NCBI GenBank assembly: GCA_017450125.1
Contig: JAFSWZ010000025.1
Location: 96,477-160,476, forward strand
Length of the DNA stretch: 64,000 nucleotides
Direction: 5' to 3'
From: Synergistaceae bacterium
GTDB lineage: Bacteria > Synergistota > Synergistia > Synergistales > Aminobacteriaceae
Part shown: positions 1 to 7,925 of the stretch, in pieces
Numbering within the stretch: position 1 is the first letter of the stretch
Layout: each line of letters opens with the position of its first letter
Translations under genes and position numbers: made by a program
The notes under the pieces: model-generated
Told to the model about the DNA's origin: nothing
Databases searched by the model: none
The model's input: only the letters and a program-made list of their open reading frames with translations

Positions 1-534
1 CTGCTCGTTGATGCCGGAGCAGACCTCAGCGCGCGCGAACAGGACGGCAATACTGCGCTGGGCTGGGCGGCAGTCTCGAACACTCCCGAAGCCGTGAAGG
101 TGCTGATAGATGCCGGAGCGAGCCCCAACATTGCGCGGGACGACGGAATCACTCCCCTTATGACCGCCGCGAAGAAGAACACTCCCGCAGTCATCAGGGC
201 ACTTCTTGCGGGCGGAGCTAACCCCAACTTACAGGACACAAACGGAATGACCGCCCTGATGTATGCCGCGATGAACAACCCTGACCCCGATGTGCTTGAT
301 GTGCTCATCGAGGGAGGAGCAGAGGACGCGCGGGACAAGAAGGGACGTACAGCCTTGATGTTCGCCGCGCAGTGGAACACGCCGGAGGTTGTCGGCGCGC
401 TGCTCGAGGCAGGAGCTGACTTCAACGCTGGCGACCACGAGGGCAAGACAGCTTTGACGTACATGAAGGCCAACAGCAGGCTTCAGGATAAAGAGGTCGT
501 CAGGCAGCTTATCAGGAGAGCGAGGGGGGCATAG
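1..534 (+). CDS. Ankyrin-repeat protein (5' end outside window)
   Basis: The reading frame is open from base 1, so the gene begins upstream of the window; the first ATG at 94 is internal. The visible 177 residues are about five ankyrin repeats, each with the helix pattern T-A-L-M-x-A-A followed by L-L-x-x-G-A-[DN]-[PV]-N. Ankyrin repeats form a curved protein-binding surface, and nothing catalytic is visible. The last repeat ends in a basic tail that closes the gene two bases before the PASTA gene, so the two are probably co-transcribed. The binding partner cannot be read from sequence. Whether the missing N-terminus has a signal peptide or another domain is unknown. Confidence 0.9.
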   Translation: MLVDAGADLSAREQDGNTALGWAAVSNTPEAVKVLIDAGASPNIARDDGITPLMTAAKKNTPAVIRALLAGGANPNLQDTNGMTALMYAAMNNPDPDVLDVLIEGGAEDARDKKGRTALMFAAQWNTPEVVGALLEAGADFNAGDHEGKTALTYMKANSRLQDKEVVRQLIRRARGA

Positions 535-536
535 AG

Positions 537-1718
537 TTGCGCAGGAGACCAGGAGGATTCGGGATAATTTTTCTGATGATTGCGCTGATAATCTTTGCAT
601 CTGGAGCAATCGTCGTCTACGTTGTGTTCATGAAGCCGGAGAAGATTTCTACTGTGCCTGCACTCACGGGAAAATCAGTCGTCGAAGCTGTCTCTGAGGC
701 TGAGAGGCTGGAACTCGTCGTGCAGGTCGAGCGCGTTGCCTCAACAATGCCTGAAGGCCGCGTACTCGCGCAGTCCCCCTCAGCAGGAACGGAGCTCCGC
801 AAGGGCAAAGTCATCGTGCTTCAGGTTGCTGGCGGCGGAGAACTTCACCCCGTGCCGGACGTGTCGGGAAAGACGCTTGCTGATGCGCAGTCGGAGATTC
901 GCTCGCAGGGCTTCGGGCTGGGTGATGTCGTGAGAATCCGCGAGGCTGGTGTTCAGGCCGGGACGGTCATAGCACAGAGTCCCGCTGCACCGGCGAACAT
1001 TGCGGCGGGGAGAAAGATAGACCTCCTCGTTCAGGACGCGGGAGACGCTAGCGGCAACGTTACGATTCCCGACGTGAACAGAATGACCGAGTCTGAGGCG
1101 CGCAACGTTCTGACGGCCAGCGGACTCAGCGTTAGTTCGGTGAACAGGGTGTACAGTCCTCTTCTGCCGGAAGGGCTCGCGATTGAGACACAGCCCGCCG
1201 CAGGGACAGCAATAAAGTCCGGGCAGGGAGTCATCCTCAAGCTCGCTACGCAGAGACGGCCTGCCGGTTACATGGACGGCGAGTCAGGAAGGCGCGTAAC
1301 CAGCAATCAGGAGGCACAGCAGACAGAGCAGGCTCCGGCCAAGCCAGCGCAGACCACTACGCCCGCGAAGGCTCAGACACCGGCGGAAGCTATCCGCCAG
1401 TCGACGCAGGCAGCACAGACCACGCAGACAACGACCCCCGCACCGGCCAAGCCAGCGCAGACACCCGCACCGGCTCAGACGACGACTCCCGCACCGTCGG
1501 GAGGCAGCAAGACCGCACGGATACGCTACATTGTTCCGCCAATCTCGCGGCCGATGAACCTCCGAGTTGAGATTACTGACCCGAACGGCAAGCGCGATGT
1601 CCTCAACCGCCAGGTACGGAGCGGAGAAGCCATCAACACGACAGCAAGATACACCAGCGAATGTCTCATCACGTACTATCTCGGCGGAGAATTTGTCTGG
1701 CAGGAAAGGCAGAACTAA
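537..1718 (+). CDS. Membrane-anchored PASTA-domain protein without a kinase domain
   Basis: 393 residues starting from TTG. The order is a short basic N-terminus, one membrane segment (about residues 8-31), then three PASTA domains (roughly 37-100, 104-168 and 175-240, each with a P-x-[LV]-x-G/N-x-[ST] entry and a QxPxAGT-type exit), then a low-complexity A/P/T/Q linker (about 262-322), and a final 70-residue beta-rich domain. PASTA domains bind muropeptides and beta-lactams. In Firmicutes they hang from Ser/Thr kinases such as PrkC, which often sit beside rpe. Here the cytoplasmic part is only a few residues, so no kinase exists. It may sense or anchor to peptidoglycan in the periplasm. The gene is followed 2 bases later by rpe. 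Confidence 0.85.
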   Translation: MRRRPGGFGIIFLMIALIIFASGAIVVYVVFMKPEKISTVPALTGKSVVEAVSEAERLELVVQVERVASTMPEGRVLAQSPSAGTELRKGKVIVLQVAGGGELHPVPDVSGKTLADAQSEIRSQGFGLGDVVRIREAGVQAGTVIAQSPAAPANIAAGRKIDLLVQDAGDASGNVTIPDVNRMTESEARNVLTASGLSVSSVNRVYSPLLPEGLAIETQPAAGTAIKSGQGVILKLATQRRPAGYMDGESGRRVTSNQEAQQTEQAPAKPAQTTTPAKAQTPAEAIRQSTQAAQTTQTTTPAPAKPAQTPAPAQTTTPAPSGGSKTARIRYIVPPISRPMNLRVEITDPNGKRDVLNRQVRSGEAINTTARYTSECLITYYLGGEFVWQERQN

Positions 1719-1720
1719 CC

Positions 1721-2389
1721 ATGCTCATAGCACCTTCACTTTTGGGGGCTGACCCGCTCGATATTGCCGGAGCAGTAGATTCGCTTCAGGGAAATTACGA
1801 CTGGCTTCACCTCGACATAATGGACGGGCACTTCGTCAGGAATTTGTCCTTCGGCCCGGAGTTCGCACGCTCGCTGAGAAAACGTTATCCTGATGCGTTC
1901 ATTGACACTCACCTGATGATTGACAGGCTCGAGACGATTCTTCCCCTCTTCATGACTTCCGGCAGCTCATCAATCACGATACACGCAGAGACAGAACCGC
2001 ACCTCCTACACGCCTCGCTGAGCATGATAAAGAGTGCAGGCCTCAAGGCAGGGGTTGCCCTCTGTCCTCCCACGCAGACGAGCAGCATCAAGGCCGTACT
2101 TGAACTCGCTGACCTCGTGCTCGTGATGTCGGTAACGCCGGGCTTCGGTGGGCAGACGTTCATTGACGGGATGCTCGATAAGGTGAGAGAACTGGTGAGC
2201 CTCAGAGAAGTTCACGGCTATAATTACCTGATAGAGATTGACGGAGGGATAAACGGAGAGACCATACACAAGGCAGTGAATGCCGGGTGTGATGTGATAG
2301 TGATGGGAAGCGCAGTATTTGCACAGAAAGAGCCGGGAAAATGGCTCTCTGACATAAAGGAGGCAGTACGGAATTTTGACAGAACGTGA
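1721..2389 (+). CDS. rpe: Ribulose-phosphate 3-epimerase
   Basis: 222 residues, TIM barrel. It interconverts ribulose 5-phosphate and xylulose 5-phosphate in the non-oxidative pentose phosphate pathway. Family signatures are all visible: APSLLGAD near the N-terminus, the metal-binding HLDIMDGHFV, DTHLMI, the VMSVTPGFGGQ phosphate loop region, and EIDGGIN followed by the phosphate-binding VMGSAVF near the C-terminus. The ATG at 1721 is chosen because it gives the canonical MLIAPSLL start; the reading frame extends further upstream only inside the PASTA gene. Its end overlaps the start of the RodZ-like gene by 14 bases, indicating translational coupling. Confidence 0.97.
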   Translation: MLIAPSLLGADPLDIAGAVDSLQGNYDWLHLDIMDGHFVRNLSFGPEFARSLRKRYPDAFIDTHLMIDRLETILPLFMTSGSSSITIHAETEPHLLHASLSMIKSAGLKAGVALCPPTQTSSIKAVLELADLVLVMSVTPGFGGQTFIDGMLDKVRELVSLREVHGYNYLIEIDGGINGETIHKAVNAGCDVIVMGSAVFAQKEPGKWLSDIKEAVRNFDRT

Positions 2390-3245
2390 TGACATCCTCA
2401 AGGAACTTGGCCAGAAGCTGACGGAGAAGCGGGAAGCCGCAGGCCTTACGCTGGAGTCAGTCTTTGACCGCACAAAGATACGTCCCGAGTACCTTCGCGG
2501 GCTCGAGGAGGGGAACTACGAGGGTTTCCCTGAGACAGTGTACATCAAGGGCTTCTTGAGGACATACCTTAATCTTGTAGGCTGGGACAAAGAGTTTTAC
2601 GAGGAGTTTGCCGCCTGCCTTGACAGCACAGAAGCATCACCTCCACGCAAGCAGTCTTCAGGCTCACGCAAGGGCATGAAGAACATTCTCGGCAACGGAT
2701 CATCAATGCCCAAAGGCTTCAAGCCGGCATCGCACTTCTGGCTGTTTCTCGCGCTGGTAGCGGCATTAATCGGCACGGGGTCTTATGTGTGGTACGCGGT
2801 AACCTACGGCGGCCTTGACCTCAAGAACCTGAAGCCGTTCAGCTTCACGGGAGCTGGCGGTCCTCTTGCGTCGAACACCTCATCAGACAGCGCGTCAGCT
2901 GAGATCATGGACGAGGCAGTGAGCGTCGCGGTCTCTGACGATGTTTCGGAGGACGAAGAGCCTGAGGAGGAAGTTCCGCCGTCCCTCGAGATTCGTGCGG
3001 TCAATGACGTGTGGCTCAGCGTGGCTTTCGGGAACGCACAGCCGGTGTTCAGGAGGACGCTGAGGCGCGGCGAGTCAATGCGCTGGGATCTGACACAGCC
3101 CGCAAGAGTAGTGTTCGGCCGTCCGAGTGCTGCACAGGTCATCCACAACGGCACGGATTTGGGGATAGTGAACCCTTCGGCCAAGAAGTCAGAGACTTAC
3201 ATCTACAACCTTGACGGAACGAACCGCAGAGCCGGAAGGAATTAG
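2376..3245 (+). CDS. rodZ: RodZ-like transmembrane helix-turn-helix protein
   Basis: 289 residues starting from TTG inside the end of rpe. It has an N-terminal HTH_25-type helix-turn-helix (residues about 8-70, with the RPEYLRGLEEGNY and VYIKGFLRTY signature), a linker, one membrane segment (about 121-143), an acidic stretch rich in D/E/S (about 165-200), then a C-terminal beta domain of the DUF4115 type. RodZ proteins link MreB filaments to the inner membrane and help set rod shape. The neighbouring lepB suits an envelope role. Orthology to RodZ is inferred from architecture; it could equally be called a generic helix-turn-helix membrane protein. Confidence 0.8.
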   Translation: MTERDDILKELGQKLTEKREAAGLTLESVFDRTKIRPEYLRGLEEGNYEGFPETVYIKGFLRTYLNLVGWDKEFYEEFAACLDSTEASPPRKQSSGSRKGMKNILGNGSSMPKGFKPASHFWLFLALVAALIGTGSYVWYAVTYGGLDLKNLKPFSFTGAGGPLASNTSSDSASAEIMDEAVSVAVSDDVSEDEEPEEEVPPSLEIRAVNDVWLSVAFGNAQPVFRRTLRRGESMRWDLTQPARVVFGRPSAAQVIHNGTDLGIVNPSAKKSETYIYNLDGTNRRAGRN

Positions 3246-3255
3246 GAGGCAGAAG

Positions 3256-3804
3256 ATGGCAGAAGCAGCAGCAGCAAAACCCTGGTGGCGCGAGACAATA
3301 GAGACGATAATCTGGGCATTCGTGCTTGCAATGATTATCAGGACGTTCATCGTGCAGGCCTTCTGGATTCCTAGCGGCTCGATGATTCCGACGCTCGAAA
3401 TCGGCGACAGGGTTCTTGTGGCCAAGTTCTGGAACTGGTTTTTTGAGCCGTCGAGGGGGTCTCTGTACGTGTTCAGGTATCCGATGGACAGGGACAGGGA
3501 CTTCGTGAAGAGGGTGATTGCAGTGCCGGGTGATGTTGTGGACATCCGGGACGGAGTGGTCTTCATCAACGGACAGCCGACCGACGAACCCTACGTCAAG
3601 AACCACGACAGGTACACTCTGAGGGAGAGCAGTATCTTTCCGCAGGTGCCGTTCACTGTGCCGGAAGGAAAATACTTCATGCTTGGCGACAACAGAGGCA
3701 ACTCTCAGGACAGCAGGTTCTGGGGCTTCGCGTCAATCGACGACATGAGAGGCCCTGTGTTCTGCAGGTACTGGCCGCTTGATAGGATAGGCATCCCCAA
3801 ATGA
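3256..3804 (+). CDS. lepB: Signal peptidase I
   Basis: 182 residues. Type I signal peptidases cut signal peptides from exported proteins at the outer face of the inner membrane. A membrane anchor (about 14-34) is followed by the catalytic serine motif PSGSMIPTL (nucleophile Ser42) and the general-base lysine in FVKRVIAVPGD (Lys85), then the conserved GDNRGNSQDSRFWG box near the C-terminus. The ATG at 3256 is preferred over an upstream in-frame start at 3211 because an AGGAGG-type ribosome site (about 3244-3249) sits directly in front and the upstream residues would overlap rodZ without resembling the family. The short size is typical of Gram-positive-type SipS enzymes. Confidence 0.96.
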   Translation: MAEAAAAKPWWRETIETIIWAFVLAMIIRTFIVQAFWIPSGSMIPTLEIGDRVLVAKFWNWFFEPSRGSLYVFRYPMDRDRDFVKRVIAVPGDVVDIRDGVVFINGQPTDEPYVKNHDRYTLRESSIFPQVPFTVPEGKYFMLGDNRGNSQDSRFWGFASIDDMRGPVFCRYWPLDRIGIPK

Positions 3805-4637
3805 GAACAGTCTGGTATCCCGGCCACATGGCGAGGGGTACGCGAAAACTTAATGAATTAGCCAGCAAACTTGATGTTATTGTTGAGGTCAGGGACTCAC
3901 GCGCTCCGGCCTCAACTTCTTCACCGTTAATCAAAGCACTCGCAAAGATAAGGCCCGTCATTCACGTACTCTCCCGAAAAGACCTCGCAGACCAAGAAAA
4001 ACTGTCCCTGTGGCTCGAGAAGCTGAGGCACACTTACGCCGCAGATCTCCGAACGCGCGAAGGCCTCTCTGCGGTCAAGCGTGCACTCCTCCGCTTCAAG
4101 CCCTCTCACCGTGAAGTGAGGCTCGCAGTCGTCGGCATCCCCAACGTCGGCAAGTCATTGCTGTTAAATTCGCTCATCGGGAAATCAAATGCAGGAGTCG
4201 GAAACATTCCCGGCATCACAAAGTCCGTGAGCTGGTACAGGAATGACGGAATGCTTATCGTTGACTCGCCGGGCATCCTTGACCCTCACGCAGAAAGCGG
4301 AGCTCACCTGATTCTGTCGTGGCTGGGCTGTGCGAAGGCTGAAGTTGTCGGAGGCTGGGAGAACGCGGCACTGTCGCTGATACGTTTCCTCGAGGCTAGG
4401 GGAATGCATCACCTTGTGCCTATCGAACACATAGACGACGAACCTGCGGCACTTACGCTCGAGCGCATAGGCAAGAAGTACGGGTGCCTGATTTCCGGCG
4501 GAAGGGTCAACGCTGAACTCGCGGGGCAGAAGTTTATCGAGGCTTTCGGCTCTGGGAGGCTAGGTGCGGTGTGCCTTGAGCTTCCTGATGAAGAGAGGGC
4601 AATAGATTTCAGAGATGAGGCAGATGCAATTGTTTGA
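3801..4637 (+). CDS. rbgA: Ribosome biogenesis GTPase RbgA (YlqF)
   Basis: 278 residues, overlapping lepB by four bases (ATGA). It is a circularly permuted GTPase that helps late assembly of the 50S subunit. The G motifs appear in permuted order: G4-like SRKD near residue 57, then the P-loop GIPNVGKS, G2/PGITK and G3 DSPGI. The N-terminal WYPGHMARG is the signature of the YlqF/YawG family. The order rbgA-rnhB-(fliK-like)-flhX is the same as ylqF-rnhB-ylqG-ylqH in Bacillus, which supports the call. Confidence 0.95.
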   Translation: MRTVWYPGHMARGTRKLNELASKLDVIVEVRDSRAPASTSSPLIKALAKIRPVIHVLSRKDLADQEKLSLWLEKLRHTYAADLRTREGLSAVKRALLRFKPSHREVRLAVVGIPNVGKSLLLNSLIGKSNAGVGNIPGITKSVSWYRNDGMLIVDSPGILDPHAESGAHLILSWLGCAKAEVVGGWENAALSLIRFLEARGMHHLVPIEHIDDEPAALTLERIGKKYGCLISGGRVNAELAGQKFIEAFGSGRLGAVCLELPDEERAIDFRDEADAIV

Positions 4638-5316
4638 CGACGTTATTCTAGTACCGCGCGCAGACCAGAAGGAAGCAGCCGCGCTGATGAAGAAGCTCCG
4701 CAAACGAGGGCCGGTTTTCGGGACGGACGAAGCGGGAAGAGGAGCACTCGCCGGGCCGCTGATTGCCGCGTCAGTGTACCTCACACCCGAGCAGGAGAAG
4801 GCATTAATAGCGCACAAGCTCCGCGACTCGAAGAAGATGACTCCGAAGGCCAGAGAACGTCTCTTTGAGGAGATGAACGAGATGGGCGTTCAGTGGTGCG
4901 CACACTCGGCGACGGTCAGGAGGATTGAGCGCGGCAATATCCTTGTGGCCTCGCTGTGGGCAATGGGCAAGAGCGCAGAAGAACTCGCCGCGAAGACCGG
5001 CCAAGCTCCCGTGTGCGTAGTTGTTGACGGCACGGAGAGAATCCCCAAGCTCGCCTATCCGCAGTGGACGCTGATAATGGCGGACAATCTTGTGCCTGTG
5101 GTCTCTGCCGCGTCGGTAATCGCAAAAGTTCTGAGAGACAGGCTGATGATTGAGATGTCGCCGAAATATCCAGCGTACGACTTTGCGCGCAACAAGGGCT
5201 ACCCTACTCCTCAGCACATGGACGCAGTCTTGAAGTCAGGAATGTCAGAGGTGCACAGGCCTTCGTTCTGCAGGTTCATATTCAAAAACGGAGGGACAAC
5301 ACTTGCCGCCGATTAA
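4615..5316 (+). CDS. rnhB: Ribonuclease HII
   Basis: 233 residues. It removes RNA from RNA:DNA hybrids and single ribonucleotides misincorporated in DNA. The type 2 RNase H signature GTDEAGRGALAGP carries the DE pair of the active site. A third acidic residue lies in VVVDGTERIP and a fourth in IIAKVLRDRLM-type context (ASVIAKVLRDR). The start used lies 23 bases inside rbgA; a second ATG three codons on (4624) is equally possible. The C-terminal end NGGTTLAAD overlaps the next gene by 14 bases. Confidence 0.95.
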   Translation: MRQMQLFDDVILVPRADQKEAAALMKKLRKRGPVFGTDEAGRGALAGPLIAASVYLTPEQEKALIAHKLRDSKKMTPKARERLFEEMNEMGVQWCAHSATVRRIERGNILVASLWAMGKSAEELAAKTGQAPVCVVVDGTERIPKLAYPQWTLIMADNLVPVVSAASVIAKVLRDRLMIEMSPKYPAYDFARNKGYPTPQHMDAVLKSGMSEVHRPSFCRFIFKNGGTTLAAD

Positions 5317-6409
5317 CGTAAACGTAGAGAGCGGGTACAACCAGGCACAGCAGAACATCTCGGCGAACGCACGTCAGGGCCAGATCTCGACAGGGCCGCA
5401 GATTCAGCCGCCCTCCTCTATTGCCGCCCGCTTGGCCGGAATCCGCACGGGCATGGTCGTTGAAGGAAGCGTGCTGTCGCAGAACTCCGACGGAACATAC
5501 CTCGTGCGTGTCGACGTGAACGGTGTTGCTCAGGAGCTCAGGGCACGTGCTACGCTGTCGCTGATTCCGGGCGAACACTTCCGGGCAGTGTGGGACGCGT
5601 CGGGTCATGACGGAGTGCCGGTGCTGAGGCTGTCGCAGGGTGAGCTGTCGTTCTTGTCGCAGATTCCCGCGCGGGACAGGGAGCTCGCGACTGCGCTGCT
5701 GTCGAGGGGGCTTCCGCTGTCGAGCGAAGTCCTCAACGCCATTAAGGACGCGTGGCGGAAGTCCGGCTCTGACCCGTCGGAGCTGTCGTCGTTCATTGAG
5801 CTGTGGGCACGCGATGTCCCGATGACGCAGGAGAACGCCTCCCTTCTCTCGCAGTACGCGGCGATGAACGGCACTGAGGCTACGGAGATGTGGAACAGAA
5901 TCCGCCGTGAGCTCCGCGAGAAGAGCAAGGGCAATGACCCCGTGAAAGTCCTCCGTAAGATGAAGGAAGGCAGCGACGACATCGCGAAATTCCTGCAGGC
6001 ACAATCTATCCTCATGAAGTCCCCGCGCAACGAAGTCAATCCCGCTCTCTTGGCCGCACCTTTCTGGCCTCTCGCCGACAATGCCTCGCAGAACCTGACC
6101 GCGAAAATCTACGTCGGACGTTCAGCGGAAGAGGAAGGGCAGAAGTATTGGCAGGTAGGTTTCGGGATTACGGGCTCAGTGCTCGGTGAAGTGGGCGGGC
6201 TCGTCGAGAGCGACGGCAAAAGCTGCAACCTCACGCTTAACGCCGAGAAGCCGGAGACGTGCAGAATCCTCGAGCGCAAACGTCGTGAACTGCGCAGAGA
6301 GCTTGAGGGCGGGGCACTGCCTGTGAGCTTCATCGGAATCTCTCAGAGAGCACCAGAGACTGAACGCGACGTGCTTCTTGCGGGCAGAGGGCTCGACATT
6401 ACGGTGTGA
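5303..6409 (+). CDS. FliK/YlqG-like protein
   Basis: 368 residues from TTG, overlapping rnhB by 14 bases. I see no enzyme motif. The N-terminal 45 residues are low-complexity (N/Q/S). A middle beta domain (about 50-115) has G-x-V-L-x-x-x-x-D-G-x-Y-x-V-R-V, followed by a helical region and a C-terminal beta/alpha domain that resembles the FliK hook-length-control C-terminus. Position between rnhB and flhX matches Bacillus ylqG, a FliK homologue outside the main flagellar operon. A role with the neighbouring FlhB-like protein in flagellar export is inferred from this pairing, not from catalytic residues. Confidence 0.65.
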   Translation: MPPINVNVESGYNQAQQNISANARQGQISTGPQIQPPSSIAARLAGIRTGMVVEGSVLSQNSDGTYLVRVDVNGVAQELRARATLSLIPGEHFRAVWDASGHDGVPVLRLSQGELSFLSQIPARDRELATALLSRGLPLSSEVLNAIKDAWRKSGSDPSELSSFIELWARDVPMTQENASLLSQYAAMNGTEATEMWNRIRRELREKSKGNDPVKVLRKMKEGSDDIAKFLQAQSILMKSPRNEVNPALLAAPFWPLADNASQNLTAKIYVGRSAEEEGQKYWQVGFGITGSVLGEVGGLVESDGKSCNLTLNAEKPETCRILERKRRELRRELEGGALPVSFIGISQRAPETERDVLLAGRGLDITV

Positions 6410-6412
6410 ACG

Positions 6413-6685
6413 ATGGCAGACAACAGACCAGACAAGGCCGTAGCCGTAAAGTACGACAGCAAGAAGATGGCCGCACCGACAGTCGTTGCGAAGGGCGAGG
6501 GCTTCCTTGCACGCAAGATCGTCGAGCGCGCAATAGAAGCTGATGTTCCCATCGTGGAGGATGCCGCGCTGGTGTCCGCGCTGATTTCGCTCGAGCTCGG
6601 CGAGGAGATTCCCGCAGAACTCTACGAGGTCGTGGCGAGGGTGCTTGCGTGGGTGTACAGGCTCGACAAGGAAGCACAGCAATGA
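6413..6685 (+). CDS. FlhX/YlqH: stand-alone FlhB C-terminal-like protein
   Basis: 90 residues, 3 bases after the FliK-like gene. It matches the cytoplasmic domain of the flagellar export switch FlhB without any membrane segments: VAVKYD, AAPTVVAKGEG, a helix ending in E-A-D-V-P-I-V-E-D, and the terminal L-x-x-V-A-x-V-L-A-W-V-Y. The NPTH self-cleavage motif of full FlhB is absent because the protein begins just after where it would lie. Such proteins can replace the cleaved FlhB C-terminus in some bacteria. The flagellin at 46271 shows that the organism has flagellar genes. The stop overlaps the start of yraN (ATGA). Confidence 0.85.
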   Translation: MADNRPDKAVAVKYDSKKMAAPTVVAKGEGFLARKIVERAIEADVPIVEDAALVSALISLELGEEIPAELYEVVARVLAWVYRLDKEAQQ

Positions 6686-7062
6686 CGCACGCTCAGGAGC
6701 TCGGACGTTACGCGGAGGACAGGGCGGCGGAGTACCTCGCGTCCATAGGCTGGCGGGTTGTTGCCCGCAACGTCAGGAACAGCTGCGGAGAGCTCGACAT
6801 CATTGCCCTTGACCCGAAAGCCCGGGAGCTCGTGATTGTCGAGGTCAGGGCACGTACGCTAGGGCTGACGCAGAGCCCGCTGGAGTCCGTAGGTTCACGC
6901 AAGCTCAGGACGCTGCTCAAGGCATCGAGGCTGTACGTTGAGGAGATTAACTGGACGGGGTTCTGGAGGATTGACGTTGTCGGAATAACAATAAAAGCTC
7001 CCGGTGATTGGGAGCTCGAACACGTCAAAGACATAACCGCAGGGATGAACGTATCATGCTAG
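6682..7062 (+). CDS. YraN/UPF0102 family nuclease-fold protein
   Basis: 126 residues. The family has a PD-(D/E)XK-like fold: G-x-x-x-E-x-x-A-x-x-x-L near the N-terminus, then the putative active site CGELDIIALD followed by L-V-I-V-E-V-R-A, where the usual E-V-K is E-V-R. YraN proteins commonly follow rnhB or the ylq cluster in many phyla. A role in DNA processing is suspected from the fold; no function is firmly established. The ATG at 6682 is chosen because it overlaps the flhX stop and gives the standard family start; an in-frame start at 6649 lies wholly inside flhX. Its last 4 bases overlap the convergent binding-protein gene. Confidence 0.88.
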   Translation: MTHAQELGRYAEDRAAEYLASIGWRVVARNVRNSCGELDIIALDPKARELVIVEVRARTLGLTQSPLESVGSRKLRTLLKASRLYVEEINWTGFWRIDVVGITIKAPGDWELEHVKDITAGMNVSC

Positions 7063-7877
7063 GGCATAACCTGGAACGTCCGCGCAATTGCCCTGTCCAT
7101 AACTTTCTGGCGGTCGCGCTTGGAGATTTTCGCCAGAGCGGCATTGATGCCCTCAAGCAGCTTGTTATCATCCTTGCGTACTGCCGCGCATATTCCGCTG
7201 AACTCCAGCTTGAAGCCCTCTCCCTCAGGAAACGCTATAACCTTCAGGTTTCTGTGCTTGCGCTGGTATGACTGTCCCGTGTCGAGGTTTATCACCGTCC
7301 CGTCAACTTGGTTGTTGATGACCATGTTCAGCATCTGCGTAACCGTCTCGACCGGCGGCATGTGTATTACTCCCTCTATCTGGTCTATAACGTCGTCAAG
7401 GTGAGTACCCCTCTGCGCCACAAGTCTTGCACCCGCGAAATCCGCCAGCTTCTCGGCGTTCCAGTAACTGCTCTTGTTGTTCACGACGATCGTGTATTCC
7501 GTCTTCGTGATGTCGTAAACGTCAGAGAAAGCAGACTTCTTCCTGCGTTCGGGAGAGTCCAGCATCCCGGAGAAAATCGCGTCGATTTCGCCCCTGTTCA
7601 GTGCGTCCTGCAGGTCATTCCACGCAATTTTCCTCACCTCCAGCTTCATGTGAAGCTCATCGGCAACCAGCTTCGCGATCTGCAGGTCATAGCCTTCCGC
7701 GTAATGTCCCGGCTCGTTCACTATGGGGAAGTTGGTCTTGGTCTGAGCGTTCTCCTCCCAGTTGTTAGGGGCATAGTCGCACTCAACGCCTATACGCAGA
7801 ACCTTGCCGCTGTCCATATTGCGGGTGAAGTACACTCCTGCCGCTATCAACAGTAAAAGCAACAAGTATTTCTTCAT
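7059..7877 (-). CDS. Family 3 extracellular solute-binding protein (amino-acid type)
   Basis: 272 residues. An N-terminal hydrophobic stretch (about 4-17) serves as signal peptide or membrane anchor; there is no lipobox cysteine. The mature part has the SBP_bac_3 layout: L-R-I-G-V-E-C-D-Y-A-P entry, E-G-Y-D-L-Q-I-A, D-A-I-F-S-G-M and a terminal D-R-A-I-A helix. It should bind a polar amino acid or similar small molecule in the periplasm. No ABC permease or ATPase lies next to it, so it depends on a remote transporter or acts as a sensor ligand carrier. A GAGGAGG-type ribosome site precedes the ATG. Confidence 0.88.
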   Translation of the reverse strand: MKKYLLLLLLIAAGVYFTRNMDSGKVLRIGVECDYAPNNWEENAQTKTNFPIVNEPGHYAEGYDLQIAKLVADELHMKLEVRKIAWNDLQDALNRGEIDAIFSGMLDSPERRKKSAFSDVYDITKTEYTIVVNNKSSYWNAEKLADFAGARLVAQRGTHLDDVIDQIEGVIHMPPVETVTQMLNMVINNQVDGTVINLDTGQSYQRKHRNLKVIAFPEGEGFKLEFSGICAAVRKDDNKLLEGINAALAKISKRDRQKVMDRAIARTFQVMP

Positions 7878-7925
7878 TGCGTCGTCCCTCCTCGATATGA
7901 AAATTGTCCGAATATTATACAGGTT

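Noticed and set aside
1320..1500. Possible tandem DNA repeat in the PASTA gene
   Set aside because: It is a low-complexity A/P/T/Q linker with imperfect CCGGCCAAGCCAGCGCAGAC-like words; the coding frame is intact and such linkers are normal in wall-binding proteins.
4800..5220. Minus-strand open frames across rnhB and many other + genes
   Set aside because: They are codon-bias shadows in GC-rich genes: no family motifs, no ribosome sites, and they lie wholly inside well-recognised genes.
7059..7877. Amino-acid ABC transporter operon
   Set aside because: Only the binding protein is present; no permease or ATPase gene occurs on either side.
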